A stretch of 64,000 nt of DNA, from assembly GCA_027658995.1 (NCBI GenBank), contig JAQDQK010000007.1, positions 17,675 to 81,674 on the forward strand. The letters run 5' to 3'. The position numbers and the translations under genes were made by a program. This document shows, piece after piece, positions 18,151 to 26,709 of this stretch. Below the pieces are notes generated by a model. It was not told where the DNA came from. It searched no databases and saw only the letters and a list, made by a program, of their open reading frames with translations. How positions within the stretch are numbered: the first letter of the stretch is position 1; each line of letters starts with the position of its first letter. Origin of the DNA: Propionibacteriaceae bacterium AM104-82. GTDB lineage: Bacteria > Actinomycetota > Actinomycetes > Propionibacteriales > Propionibacteriaceae.

Positions 18151-19769
18151 TCGAGTTCGACCAGGTCACCATCACCCAACCCGACGCGGCGGCGCCGGTC
18201 CTGTCCGGCGTCACGGGGGTGATCCGCGAGTCCGACCTGTGCGTCATCGTCGGTCGCACCGGCACGGGCAAGTCGACGCTGCTCGGCGCCATCAACGCGC
18301 TCGTCCCGATGACCACCGGCGCCAGCATGGCGGGTACGGTGCGCGTCGCCGGGGTCGATGTCACCGGCCGTCGCCCCCGCGACCTGGCCGACCTGATCGG
18401 CTACGTCGGCCAGAACCCGCTCAGCGGCTTCGTCACCGACGTCGTCGAGGACGAGATCGCCTACGGCATGGAACAACTCGGGCTCGACCCCGTCACGATG
18501 CGCAAGCGCGTCGAGGAGACCCTCGACCTGATGGGCATCGCGGACCTGCGTCGGCGCGCGCTCGTCGAACTCTCCGGCGGGCAGCAGCAGCGGGTCGCGA
18601 TCGCCGCGGTGCTCGCCGCCCAGCCGCGGGTGTTGGTCCTTGACGAGCCGACGTCGGCCCTCGACCCCACAGCGGCGCAGGACGTGCTCGCCGCCATCAC
18701 GACGCTGGTGCACGACGTCGGCCTGACGGTCGTGCTCGCCGAGCACCGCCTTGAGCGCGTGATGCACGCGGCCGACTCCGCGATCTGGCTGCCCGGTGAC
18801 GGCAGGGCCGTGTTCGGCGCGACCGCCGAGGTGCTCGCCGTGGCCGACGTGAAGCCCCCGCTCGCGCAACTCTCCGAGGCGCTCGGCTGGCCCACCGTGG
18901 CCACCAGCGTGCGCGACGCGCGCCGCAAGGTCACCGCCGAGGGCCCGCACGTCGCGCTGCCCGACCTGCCTGAGAGGTCTGTGTCGTGGCTGACCGACGG
19001 GCTCACCGCGGTCGCTCGGGCCGAGGGGCTGGCCGTGCACTACGGCGACCTGCGCGCCGTCAGCGTCGACCTCGACCTGCACGCGGGCACCGTCGTGGCG
19101 CTGATGGGCCGCAACGGCTCCGGCAAGTCGTCGCTGCTGTGGGCGCTGCAGGGCGCGGTCGCCAGCACCGGCACGCTCACGGTCGACGGCTCCGACCCGC
19201 GCACCGTCGCCGACGCGGAGGCGCGCAAGCTCGTCAGCCTGGTGCCGCAGACCCCGTCGGACCTGCTGTATCTGCCCACCGTCGGTGAGGAGTTGGCGCA
19301 GGCCGATCGTGAGTCCGATGCCGCGCCCGGCACCACGCGCCAGATCCTCACCGACCTCGGCGCCGACCTGCCGGAGGACCGCAACCCGCGCGACCTGTCC
19401 GAGGGGCAGCGACTCGCGCTGGTGCTCGCGATCCAACTCGCGGCGCGGCCCACCGTGATCTGCCTCGACGAGCCGACCCGCGGCCTCGACTACCGGATGA
19501 AGGCCGAGCTGAGCGGGATCGTCCGGTCGCTGGCCGACGCGGGCGCCTGCGTGGTGATCTCCACCCACGACGTCGAGTTCGCGGCGCTGACCACCGACCG
19601 GTGCGTCATCCTCGCCGAGGGCGACATCGTCGCGGACGGGCCGACCCGCACGGTGTGCTGCGCGTCGCCAGCGTTCTCGCCCCAGGTCGCGAAGGTCTTC
19701 CACCCGCACGACGTGTTGACGGTCGCGGAGGTCCGCGAGGCCCTCGCAGTCCAGGGGCTCGTCTCGTGA
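18147..19769 (+). CDS. ECF transporter ATPase, two ABC domains in one chain (EcfA-EcfA')
   Basis: This 540-aa protein contains two nucleotide-binding domains. The first (about residues 1-245) has Walker A GRTGTGKST, signature LSGGQQQRV and Walker B VLVLDEPTSALD. The second (about 285-520) has Walker A GRNGSGKSS, a degenerate signature LSEGQRLAL and Walker B VICLDEPTRGLD. Such fused ECF ATPases are common in Actinobacteria and drive vitamin uptake together with EcfT and an S component. Both neighbours overlap it by 4 bp, so the unit is translationally coupled and controlled by the cobalamin riboswitch. Confidence 0.95.
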   Translation: MIEFDQVTITQPDAAAPVLSGVTGVIRESDLCVIVGRTGTGKSTLLGAINALVPMTTGASMAGTVRVAGVDVTGRRPRDLADLIGYVGQNPLSGFVTDVVEDEIAYGMEQLGLDPVTMRKRVEETLDLMGIADLRRRALVELSGGQQQRVAIAAVLAAQPRVLVLDEPTSALDPTAAQDVLAAITTLVHDVGLTVVLAEHRLERVMHAADSAIWLPGDGRAVFGATAEVLAVADVKPPLAQLSEALGWPTVATSVRDARRKVTAEGPHVALPDLPERSVSWLTDGLTAVARAEGLAVHYGDLRAVSVDLDLHAGTVVALMGRNGSGKSSLLWALQGAVASTGTLTVDGSDPRTVADAEARKLVSLVPQTPSDLLYLPTVGEELAQADRESDAAPGTTRQILTDLGADLPEDRNPRDLSEGQRLALVLAIQLAARPTVICLDEPTRGLDYRMKAELSGIVRSLADAGACVVISTHDVEFAALTTDRCVILAEGDIVADGPTRTVCCASPAFSPQVAKVFHPHDVLTVAEVREALAVQGLVS

Positions 19770-20560
19770 AGGGTCGCACGGACCTCGTCTCGGTCCTGAT
19801 GCTCAGCCTCGCCGCGCTGGCAGGGGCGCTCGCCTTCTGCTGGCCGCTGATCGTGGTGCCCTCGGCAAGTCTCGACGGCAACACGCAGTCGCCGTTCGTG
19901 TTCGCCGCGCTGCTTCCCGTGCTGCTCGGCATCGTGGTCTCGGAGTTGAGCAGGGGCACCATCGACGTGAAGAGCCTCGCGATGCTGGGCGTGCTCTCGG
20001 CGCTGGGCGCCCTGGCGCGCCCGCTCGGCGCGGGGACCGCTGGCATCGAGTTCGTGTTCGTCCCGCTGATCCTTGGCGGACGCGTGTTCGGGCCGACGTT
20101 CGGCTTCCTGCTCGGCAGCACGACGCTGTTCACTTCCGCGCTGCTGACCGGCGGCGTCGGCCCGTGGCTGCCGTACCAGTTGCTGGCGGCTTCGTTCGTC
20201 GGTCTTGGCGCCGGGCTGCTGCCGAGGGCGAAGGGCTGGGCCGAGATCGCGGTGCTGAGCTGTTACGCCGCGGTCGCCGGGTTCGCCTACGGCATCCTGG
20301 TGGACCTGTCGTTCTGGCCGTTCAGCCTGGGCCTCGGCACGGAGGTGAGCTACGTCGCGGGCGCCCCGATCCTGGAGAACCTGCACCGGTTCGCGCTGTT
20401 CAACCTGGCCACATCAATGGGCTGGAACCTTGGACGCGCGGTGACCACGATCCTGACGCTGGTGCTGATCGGCCGTCCGCTGCTGCGGATCCTGCGCAGG
20501 GCCGCGAGGCGCGGCACGTTCGAGGAATCCCGCCGCCCGGTCCCCGCACCGACCCGCTGA
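19766..20560 (+). CDS. ECF transporter S component, probably cobalamin-specific
   Basis: This 264-aa, highly hydrophobic protein has about six or seven predicted helices (for example residues 8-30, 42-62, 70-88, 92-112, 118-140, 165-185 and 220-240). The GTG start at 19766 overlaps the ATPase stop by 4 bp. Length, topology and operon position fit an S component, the subunit that binds the vitamin in the membrane. No motif visible here fixes the substrate; cobalamin is inferred from the riboswitch at the head of the operon. A CbrT-like assignment is the best guess. Confidence 0.85.
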   Translation: MKGRTDLVSVLMLSLAALAGALAFCWPLIVVPSASLDGNTQSPFVFAALLPVLLGIVVSELSRGTIDVKSLAMLGVLSALGALARPLGAGTAGIEFVFVPLILGGRVFGPTFGFLLGSTTLFTSALLTGGVGPWLPYQLLAASFVGLGAGLLPRAKGWAEIAVLSCYAAVAGFAYGILVDLSFWPFSLGLGTEVSYVAGAPILENLHRFALFNLATSMGWNLGRAVTTILTLVLIGRPLLRILRRAARRGTFEESRRPVPAPTR

Positions 20561-20865
20561 TCCCCTCGACGCCGCCTGCTCGCTGAGCCCAAGCGGTCCG
20601 ATCACGCGCCACTATCGGACCCCTCGGCCAGCTCGGGCAACGTTCGCTGAGCTTGTCGAAGCGTCCGCAACCACCGATCGCTGAGCTTGTCGAAGCGTCC
20701 GAAACCACCAACCAGACCCGCAGCCGACGAGAAGGCCCCGCAGCACCAGTCAGGCGCCACTATCGGGCCCCTCCACCAATAGGAGCATCGAGCTCGGGCA
20801 ACGGCGTCACAACCCACTTTCGGACCTCTCGACAAGCTCGGGGAACGGTGGACGCCCGATCGGAC
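20561..20865. other. Intergenic stretch with GAGCTTGTCGAAGCGTCCG repeats
   Basis: Two near-identical copies of GCTGAGCTTGTCGAAGCGTCCG lie at about 20646-20668 and 20680-20702, with shorter inverted relatives (CTCGACAAGCTCGGGGAACG near 20828). It contains no gene or hairpin strong enough to call a terminator. It separates the ECF operon from a convergent gene. Confidence 0.6.
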
Positions 20866-22707
20866 CTAACCGCAGGCCCAGTCGAAGGTGTCCGAGGACA
20901 GGTCGATCTGCAGCGTGCCGCCGCCTCCCAGGTTCAGGCCGGAGATCTCGCCCAACTCCAGGTAGGTCGGGGTGAGCCCGTCTGGCATCCCCTGGGCGGG
21001 GAAGGCCGTGCCGCCGAGGTGGCACCGGCCGAACAGTGCCTCGGCCCACGGCTCGAACCGCGACGTCGACGTGTTGAACGGCTGCAGGTAGCTTCCGGCG
21101 CGGGCCTCGACCGGGGCCTCCCCCGCGTTCGGGTCGTCCCGCTCGACCAGCCAGACGCGACGCAGCGGCTCCACGTCGTCCCAGGCGTTGGCGCCCTCGC
21201 TGTCGTCCTCGGGCGCGCCGTCGCGGCGCACGTCGGGGTGCGGCGCCGTCGGACCAGCCGACAGTTCCGCCTCGGTGAGCCAGACGAGCTGGTACTGGCC
21301 GCCGATCTCGTCCTCGCGCACCAGCGCCATCGGGTGCCGCACGGCCCGACCCAGGTCGGCCAGGTACGGGTCCTCGGAGGACGCGTCGCCGACCAGCCTC
21401 CGGTTGCCGAACTGCCCCTCCCCCATGAACAGCGCGACGCCCGGGTAGTCGGGCCCCTTCGTCTGGTACTCGACGGGCAGCCGAAGCGTGCACACGTGCA
21501 GCATCGGGAAGCCCGCGTCCTCGGAGCGCGGCCAGTTCTCCCAGGCGATGCCCGGTCCGGGCGACCCGATCCAGCCCGCCGGTTCCCCGTCGACATCGCT
21601 CTGGTCGCCGTTGCGGAACTCGCCGAAGCCCTCGTCGTCGCCTTCGATTACCAGGTCCCAGGCGGTGCCCGCGCGCTCGGCGGCCGGTCGTGCCGTCTCG
21701 GCGTCGGGGCCCGCCACCGCCCGGGCAGACTCAAGCTCGGCCTGCTCGGCCGCCACCCGCGCCGCCTCAGCGGTCGCCTCGGCCTCGACCCGCGCCGCGA
21801 GCGCGCCGAAGTGCTCCGCCTCCTCCGACGAGAGCAGGTCGTCCCAGCCGTCTGCCGGGCGGCCGTTGGCCTCGGACCACGCGATCGCCGAGCGGCGTCG
21901 CACGGGGAGCCCGGTGCGGAACGCGACGTGGACCCGCGGGCCCGCCAGGTCGATCAGCAGGGCCCCGTCGGCGGTGCTGAGGCCGAACAGTTCCTCGAAC
22001 TCCAGGTAGGTGGGCGAGAAGTCCGCGCCGGGCGGCGGGTTCGCCTTCGTGGTGCCGCCGAGGTGGTTCGGGGAGAGGTACCTGGCCCAGCTCTTCAGGT
22101 CCGGCTCGGCGCCCGGCTCCCGGACGGGACGGTAGGGCGAGACCCTGTCCGGGTCGCCCGGCGCGCCCCCCGGGTTCTCGTCGTCGGGCTCGGCGAACCC
22201 GATCAACGGCAGCACGGGGAAGGTCTCGATCTCGGCGATCTGGCGCGGCTCGAGCGCGTCGGCGGGCGGCTCCACGGCGCCCTGGGCGAGCTGATCTGAG
22301 CTCAGAAACAGCACCGCGAACTCGCCCGCGAGCCGGTCGCGCACGATCCAGCCGCGCTCCCCCAACTCCTCGACGCCCGCCTCGACGCCGGCCTGGTGCA
22401 GGGTCAGGGCGTCGTCGCCCTGGAAGACCGCGACCCCGTCGTGCCCGACGCCCGCCTCGGGCGGGAGCGCGGTGGTCACCACGTGCATCATGGGACGCCC
22501 GGTTCCGGCGGTCCGCGGCCACTCGTCAGCTGGCGCTGCCGGCCCGAAGCCTCCACCCCAGCCGACCCAGGCGCCGTTCAGCGCCGCCCGCTGGGCGATG
22601 TCGCCGTCGGTGGCGCGGCCGTCGGGTCGCTGCACGTCGACGAGCACGAACTCGAGCCGGGTCGGCCACCGGTCACACGGGGGAAATGCTGGCGGGGTCG
22701 GGGCCAC
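20866..22707 (-). CDS. Tandem-duplicated DUF1963-like (YwqG-type) protein
   Basis: This 613-aa soluble protein is built from two homologous halves (about residues 1-290 and 345-613) joined by an Ala/Glu-rich helical linker. Each half has a Trp-Pro-Arg motif followed by PMMHV or PMLHV, a V/GVALF-type strand, an LGGT segment, then SPTYLEFEELFGL or TPTYLELGEISGL and an L-I/Q-IDL strand. The pattern resembles DUF1963, whose function is unknown. The GTG at 22707 is preferred because GAAGGAG sits just upstream. It lies 20 bp after the NUDIX gene and is probably co-transcribed with it. The family assignment is tentative; the duplication is clear. Confidence 0.8.
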   Translation of the reverse strand: MAPTPPAFPPCDRWPTRLEFVLVDVQRPDGRATDGDIAQRAALNGAWVGWGGGFGPAAPADEWPRTAGTGRPMMHVVTTALPPEAGVGHDGVAVFQGDDALTLHQAGVEAGVEELGERGWIVRDRLAGEFAVLFLSSDQLAQGAVEPPADALEPRQIAEIETFPVLPLIGFAEPDDENPGGAPGDPDRVSPYRPVREPGAEPDLKSWARYLSPNHLGGTTKANPPPGADFSPTYLEFEELFGLSTADGALLIDLAGPRVHVAFRTGLPVRRRSAIAWSEANGRPADGWDDLLSSEEAEHFGALAARVEAEATAEAARVAAEQAELESARAVAGPDAETARPAAERAGTAWDLVIEGDDEGFGEFRNGDQSDVDGEPAGWIGSPGPGIAWENWPRSEDAGFPMLHVCTLRLPVEYQTKGPDYPGVALFMGEGQFGNRRLVGDASSEDPYLADLGRAVRHPMALVREDEIGGQYQLVWLTEAELSAGPTAPHPDVRRDGAPEDDSEGANAWDDVEPLRRVWLVERDDPNAGEAPVEARAGSYLQPFNTSTSRFEPWAEALFGRCHLGGTAFPAQGMPDGLTPTYLELGEISGLNLGGGGTLQIDLSSDTFDWACG

Positions 22708-22727
22708 GGCTTCTCCTTCGAACGCTG

Positions 22728-23210
22728 TCAGATCAACGTTACCTGCCACCCGGTGCTGTTCCCCCCGTCGTAGGGGATCACCCCGTGGAACTGGCGCACG
22801 TCGCCGTCGAAGACCAGCGGCAGGAAGTGCCGGTCGCCGTCCCACATCGGCAGGTCCATCATGGTGGCGACGTCGTGCCAGGCCAGTGTGCCCTCCTCGT
22901 TGGCCTCGGGGATCTCCCCGGTGAAGGCGGTGACGAGGAAGACGAACCCGAACACGTCCCTGCCGTTGAAGCCCGGCCAGGAGACGGTGCCCCTCAGCTG
23001 GAGTTCGGTTGCCTCGATGCCCGCCTCCTCGCGCAGTTCCCTGCGGATCGCGGCGACGACGTCCTCGTCCCGCTCGACCTTCCCGCCGAGCCCGTTGTAC
23101 TTGCCAAGTTGCTCGTCCGAGTCGCGGGCGATCCGGTGCACGAGCAGCACCCGGCGGCGCTCCGGGTCGGTCACGTAGGCGAGCGTCGTCAGCTCGGGTG
23201 AGAAGGCCAT
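22728..23210 (-). CDS. NUDIX hydrolase, MutT/MTH1-like
   Basis: This 160-aa protein has a complete Nudix box at residues 43-65 (GKVERDE...RELREEAGI). The flanking sequence (KYNGLGGKVE, GTVSWPGFNGRDVFGFVF) resembles 8-oxo-dGTP diphosphatases, which clear oxidised nucleotides. The ATG at 23210 lacks an SD but has TATCGT 7 nt upstream, as at other probable leaderless genes here. It precedes the DUF1963-like gene. The substrate cannot be fixed from sequence alone. Confidence 0.9.
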   Translation of the reverse strand: MAFSPELTTLAYVTDPERRRVLLVHRIARDSDEQLGKYNGLGGKVERDEDVVAAIRRELREEAGIEATELQLRGTVSWPGFNGRDVFGFVFLVTAFTGEIPEANEEGTLAWHDVATMMDLPMWDGDRHFLPLVFDGDVRQFHGVIPYDGGNSTGWQVTLI

Positions 23211-23336
23211 GCCAGCGACGATAGTGGTGAGCTCACCTTTCGGCCAGGTTCGCCGCCCTTCCCCACCCTGGCGCCGTCGAACCGCTTTACTTGTCGCAGC
23301 ACCGGGCGCTTCCCGGACCCGCCGCAGGAGGACAAC

Positions 23337-23699
23337 GTGACGCAATCGGTTCGACGGCCCGCCGCGGTGCGCGAGACCCTTCCCAGCACGCTCGGCGCGG
23401 TCGGCCTCGCCCTGGGCGTCGTCTCGGCGTTGGGGATGCTGTTCGGGGCGACCATGGTCGCCTCGCTCGCCGCTCAGGCCGCTGAGGCCACTGAGGCTGG
23501 CACCCTCGAACTGGGCCCCCTCCTGGGTCAGAGAATCTGGATGTTCCTGGTCAGCATGGCTGGGGGCCTCGGGAGCGTCGCGATGGCCGTGTCGATCGTC
23601 GCGATCGCGTTGGACCGGGGCCGTCGGATGGCCATCGGCGGAGTCATCCTGGCCATCATTACGGTCCTCCTCCAGGCGAACGCGGTGTTCGTCATCTGA
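23337..23699 (+). CDS. Small membrane protein (120 aa), unknown function
   Basis: The GTG at 23337 has a strong SD (CAGGAGG). Three hydrophobic segments are visible (about residues 18-45, 65-88 and 97-119). No family was recognised. It overlaps the end of the convergent methyltransferase gene by 8 bp and is divergent from the NUDIX gene. Confidence 0.8.
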   Translation: MTQSVRRPAAVRETLPSTLGAVGLALGVVSALGMLFGATMVASLAAQAAEATEAGTLELGPLLGQRIWMFLVSMAGGLGSVAMAVSIVAIALDRGRRMAIGGVILAIITVLLQANAVFVI

Positions 23700-24807
23700 G
23701 GCGGTGGGCGAAGATCGCCTTGGTCCCTTCGACGGTGCGCGCCAGGATCAGCGTCGCGGTGGCCCTGCCCTTCGGCTTGAGTTGCCTGCGCAGCGCCGCC
23801 GGGTCGACGTCGATGGCGCGCTTCTTGATCTCCAACGTCCCGATCCCGCCCTCTGCGACGTGGCGGCGCACCGTCCGCATGTCGAAGGGCAGCACCGCGT
23901 CGACGGCGAAGGTGGTCGCGAACGGAGAGTCGACGGGGTCGTCCGAGCTCAGGTAGGCGGTGTGCGGGTCGAGCAGCCACAGGGGCTGGCCGGGCGCGAC
24001 CTCTGAGATCAGCCCGGCGCGGATCACCGCGCCGTCGGGCTCGATGACGTAGTCGCCGACCGGCGCGACGTCCAGGTCCCGCTCGGCGGGCCCGTCGAGT
24101 TCGTGCGGCAGCACCACGGCCTCGACGCCGGTGGGCAGCCGGTTCCACAGCGTCGCCTCGACCACGTCGCCGTGCTCACTGACCCACCCGGAGCGCAGGC
24201 CGGACGGGATCAGCTCCTTCGGGACCCCGGGTCCGAGCTTGACGCACGCGAACCGCTCCGACGCGAGGGTGTCGAGCACGAACTCCCAGGGCGGGGTGAA
24301 GTCGGCGACCTGCCAGGTCCTGCCCCGCGCGGTGCGGCGGGCCGGGTCGAGGAACACCGCGGCGCCGTCGGGAAGGTGCTGCTCCTCCGCGAGCCCTACC
24401 CGCGCCTCTCCCCCGCCGACCAGCGCCAGGTTGCGGGCCGCGACCTCCGCGGTGGCGGGGTCGGCGTCGACGGCGACCACCCGCAGGCCCGCTTCGGCGA
24501 AGGCCATCGCGTCCGCGCCGATGCCGCAGCCCAGGTCCCAGACCTCCGTGACCCCGGCAGCGACGAACCGCGCGGCCCGCCAACGGGCGACCGCGTCGCG
24601 GCTAGCCTGCTCGAGGCCGTCGCGGGTGAAGAGCATCTCGTCTGCGCGGGTGAACTTGGCCCTGCCCTTCCTGCGCAGGGCGACCTGGCCGAGTGCCCAG
24701 GCCGCGTCGTCGACGCCGAAGTCGCGCCTCAGCCGCTCGCCTGCCGCAAGCGATGCGGGGTCGGGCTCGCGCATCGCCGCGGCCAGCGCCTCGTCCCGGG
24801 AACCCAT
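23692..24807 (-). CDS. SAM-dependent methyltransferase with THUMP-like domain
   Basis: This 371-aa protein has a class I methyltransferase core (about residues 85-215) with the SAM-binding loop VWDLGCGIGADAMAF and the acidic VVAVDADP strand. A C-terminal region (about 300-371) contains IGTLEIKKRAIDVDP and the KPKGRATATLIL segment of THUMP-like domains. Related proteins are annotated as RNA methyltransferases, but no target is established. The ATG at 24807 is preferred over the GTG at 24816 because TAGGGT lies 7 nt before it and no SD is present. It converges on the small membrane gene with an 8-bp overlap. Confidence 0.88.
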   Translation of the reverse strand: MGSRDEALAAAMREPDPASLAAGERLRRDFGVDDAAWALGQVALRRKGRAKFTRADEMLFTRDGLEQASRDAVARWRAARFVAAGVTEVWDLGCGIGADAMAFAEAGLRVVAVDADPATAEVAARNLALVGGGEARVGLAEEQHLPDGAAVFLDPARRTARGRTWQVADFTPPWEFVLDTLASERFACVKLGPGVPKELIPSGLRSGWVSEHGDVVEATLWNRLPTGVEAVVLPHELDGPAERDLDVAPVGDYVIEPDGAVIRAGLISEVAPGQPLWLLDPHTAYLSSDDPVDSPFATTFAVDAVLPFDMRTVRRHVAEGGIGTLEIKKRAIDVDPAALRRQLKPKGRATATLILARTVEGTKAIFAHRLR

Positions 24808-24880
24808 GCGCGTCACCCTAGCGCGGGTCGCGGGGACGGTGCTGCGGTCGAGGGTGCAGTTCGCCGAGTCGTGACCGCCG

Positions 24881-24910
24881 TTCGTCGAGCCTGTCGAGAC
24901 GTCCGAAACC
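24881..24910. repeat. GAGCCTGTCGAGACGTCCG repeat
   Basis: This is one copy of a short dispersed repeat (TTCGTCGAGCCTGTCGAGAC followed by GTCCGAAACC). It recurs at 52931 and 52978 and in variant form at 20.6 kb and 62.5-64 kb. It sits between the methyltransferase start and the peptide transporter terminator. Confidence 0.65.
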
Positions 24911-24932
24911 GGTCGGCGCCCGGCCAGACGGA

Positions 24933-24962
24933 TCGGGCGCCGACGTGACCGTCGGCGCCCGA
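24933..24962 (-). terminator. Hairpin downstream of peptide ABC transporter operon
   Basis: A perfect 13-bp GC-rich stem (TCGGGCGCCGACG / CGTCGGCGCCCGA) with a 4-nt loop starts 14 bp past the stop of the fused ATPase gene. No T-tract follows, so it may be a U-less actinobacterial terminator or a 3' stabilising hairpin. Confidence 0.65.
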
Positions 24963-24975
24963 TGCGGGAAATCCC

Positions 24976-26700
24976 TTACTGACCCAGTTCGCGGGTGTCG
25001 AGTTCGACCACCGTGTCGCCGAGCGACTTGAGCAGCGCGTGGCGCTCCTCCCGGCGCGTCTTCTGCTCGATCGGGTCCGGCACGGGGGCGGCGGCCAGGA
25101 GGCGCTTGGTGTACTCCTCCTGGGGGTTCAGCAGCACCTGGTCGCGGGTGCCACGCTCGACGATCTTGCCGTACTGCATGACGACCACGCGGTGCGCGAG
25201 GGCGTCGATGACGGCAAGGTCGTGCGAGATGAACAGACACGCGAAGCCGAAGTCGCGCTGCAGTTCGGTGAACATCGCAAGCACCGAGGCCTGCACCGAC
25301 ACGTCGAGCGCAGAGGTGGGCTCGTCGGCGATCAGGATCTCGGGACGCAGCGCCAACGCACGCGCGATGGAGACGCGCTGGCGCTGACCGCCGGAGAGCT
25401 CGTGCGGGTACCTGTTGTAGGCGCTGCGCGGCAGTTGGACGGCCTCGAGCAGTTCGTGGACGCGGTTCTCGCGCTCCTTCTTGGTGCCGATCCCGTGCAC
25501 GCTGAGCGGCTCGGAGATGACGTCACCGATCGGGAAGCGCGGGTTCAGCGACGCGGCCGGGTCCTGGAAGATGACGCCGATGCGCTTGCGCAGCGCCTTC
25601 ATCTCCGCGCCCCGCATGGCGAGCAGGTCCTCGCCGAGCACGTCGACCGAACCCGAGTGCGACGGGATCAGCCCGAGCAGTGCCCGGCCGATGGTCGACT
25701 TGCCGGAGCCCGACTCGCCCACCAGGCCGACGATCTCGCCGCGCCTGACGTCGAAGCTGACGTCGTCGACGGCCCGGAACGGCTTCTTGCCCGCCCGCTT
25801 GTACTCGACGACCAGGTTGCGCACCTCGAGCGCCGTCTCGGCGCCCTCAGCGACCGGCGCCGGCGGGACACCGAACTGGCCGGGCCCCTCACCGAGGTGC
25901 GGGACGGCGGAGAGCAGCTTCTTGGTGTAGGGGTGCTGCGGGTTGAGCAGCACGTCGGTGACCGGGCCGCGCTCGACGACGTTGCCCTTGAACATCACCG
26001 CGACGTTGTCCGCCATGTCCGCGACCACGCCCATGTTGTGCGTGATCAGCAGGATGCCCGTGTTGAGCTTGTCCTTCAGCGAACGCAGCAGGTCGAGGAT
26101 GTCGGCCTGCACCGTCACGTCGAGGGCCGTGGTCGGCTCGTCGGCGATGATCACCTCGGGGTCGCATGCCAGCGCCATCGCGATAACGACGCGCTGGCGC
26201 ATGCCGCCGGAGAGTTCGTGCGGGAACTGGCTGACGCGACGCTCGGGCGCCGGGATGCCGACTGCGGCAAGCAGGTCGATGGCCCGTGCCCACGCGTCGC
26301 GACCGAACGCGACTCCGTGCACCTCCATCGACTCGGTGAGCTGCTCGCCGATCTTGATGACGGGGTTCAGCGCCGTCATCGGCTCCTGGAACACCATCGC
26401 GACGCGGCGGCCACGGATGGCGCGCAGCTCGCGGCCGGAGAGGTCGCCGACGACCTTGTCGTCGACGACGGTCTCGCCGGTGATGCGGGCCGTCTTGGGC
26501 AGCAGCCCGAGCGCGGTGGTAGCCGTGACGGACTTGCCGGAGCCGGACTCGCCGACCAGCGCCATGACCTCGCCGGGCTCGACGCTGAGCGTCAGGCCCT
26601 TCACCGCGTGCACGGTGCCGAACTCGGTCTTGAACTGGACGTCGAGGTTGTCGAACTTGAGCGCCGGGTGCTCCCCGGTGAAGATCTTCTGTTCAGTCAT
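24976..26700 (-). CDS. Peptide ABC transporter ATPase, fused DppD-DppF type
   Basis: This 574-aa protein has two ABC ATPase domains. The N-terminal one (about 12-270) has Walker A GESGSGKS, signature LSGGMRQRV and Walker B VIIADEPTTALD. The C-terminal one (about 290-550) has Walker A GESGSGKST, signature LSGGQRQRV and ILIADEPTSALD. Both end in the oligopeptide-transporter C-terminal pattern (NPQHPYTKKLL; NPQEEYTKRLL). It energises uptake of di- or oligopeptides with the two permeases and binding protein upstream. It starts 9 bp after the dppC-type gene. The fusion of D and F subunits is frequent in Actinobacteria. Confidence 0.96.
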   Translation of the reverse strand: MTEQKIFTGEHPALKFDNLDVQFKTEFGTVHAVKGLTLSVEPGEVMALVGESGSGKSVTATTALGLLPKTARITGETVVDDKVVGDLSGRELRAIRGRRVAMVFQEPMTALNPVIKIGEQLTESMEVHGVAFGRDAWARAIDLLAAVGIPAPERRVSQFPHELSGGMRQRVVIAMALACDPEVIIADEPTTALDVTVQADILDLLRSLKDKLNTGILLITHNMGVVADMADNVAVMFKGNVVERGPVTDVLLNPQHPYTKKLLSAVPHLGEGPGQFGVPPAPVAEGAETALEVRNLVVEYKRAGKKPFRAVDDVSFDVRRGEIVGLVGESGSGKSTIGRALLGLIPSHSGSVDVLGEDLLAMRGAEMKALRKRIGVIFQDPAASLNPRFPIGDVISEPLSVHGIGTKKERENRVHELLEAVQLPRSAYNRYPHELSGGQRQRVSIARALALRPEILIADEPTSALDVSVQASVLAMFTELQRDFGFACLFISHDLAVIDALAHRVVVMQYGKIVERGTRDQVLLNPQEEYTKRLLAAAPVPDPIEQKTRREERHALLKSLGDTVVELDTRELGQ

Positions 26701-26709
26701 GTCGGAACC

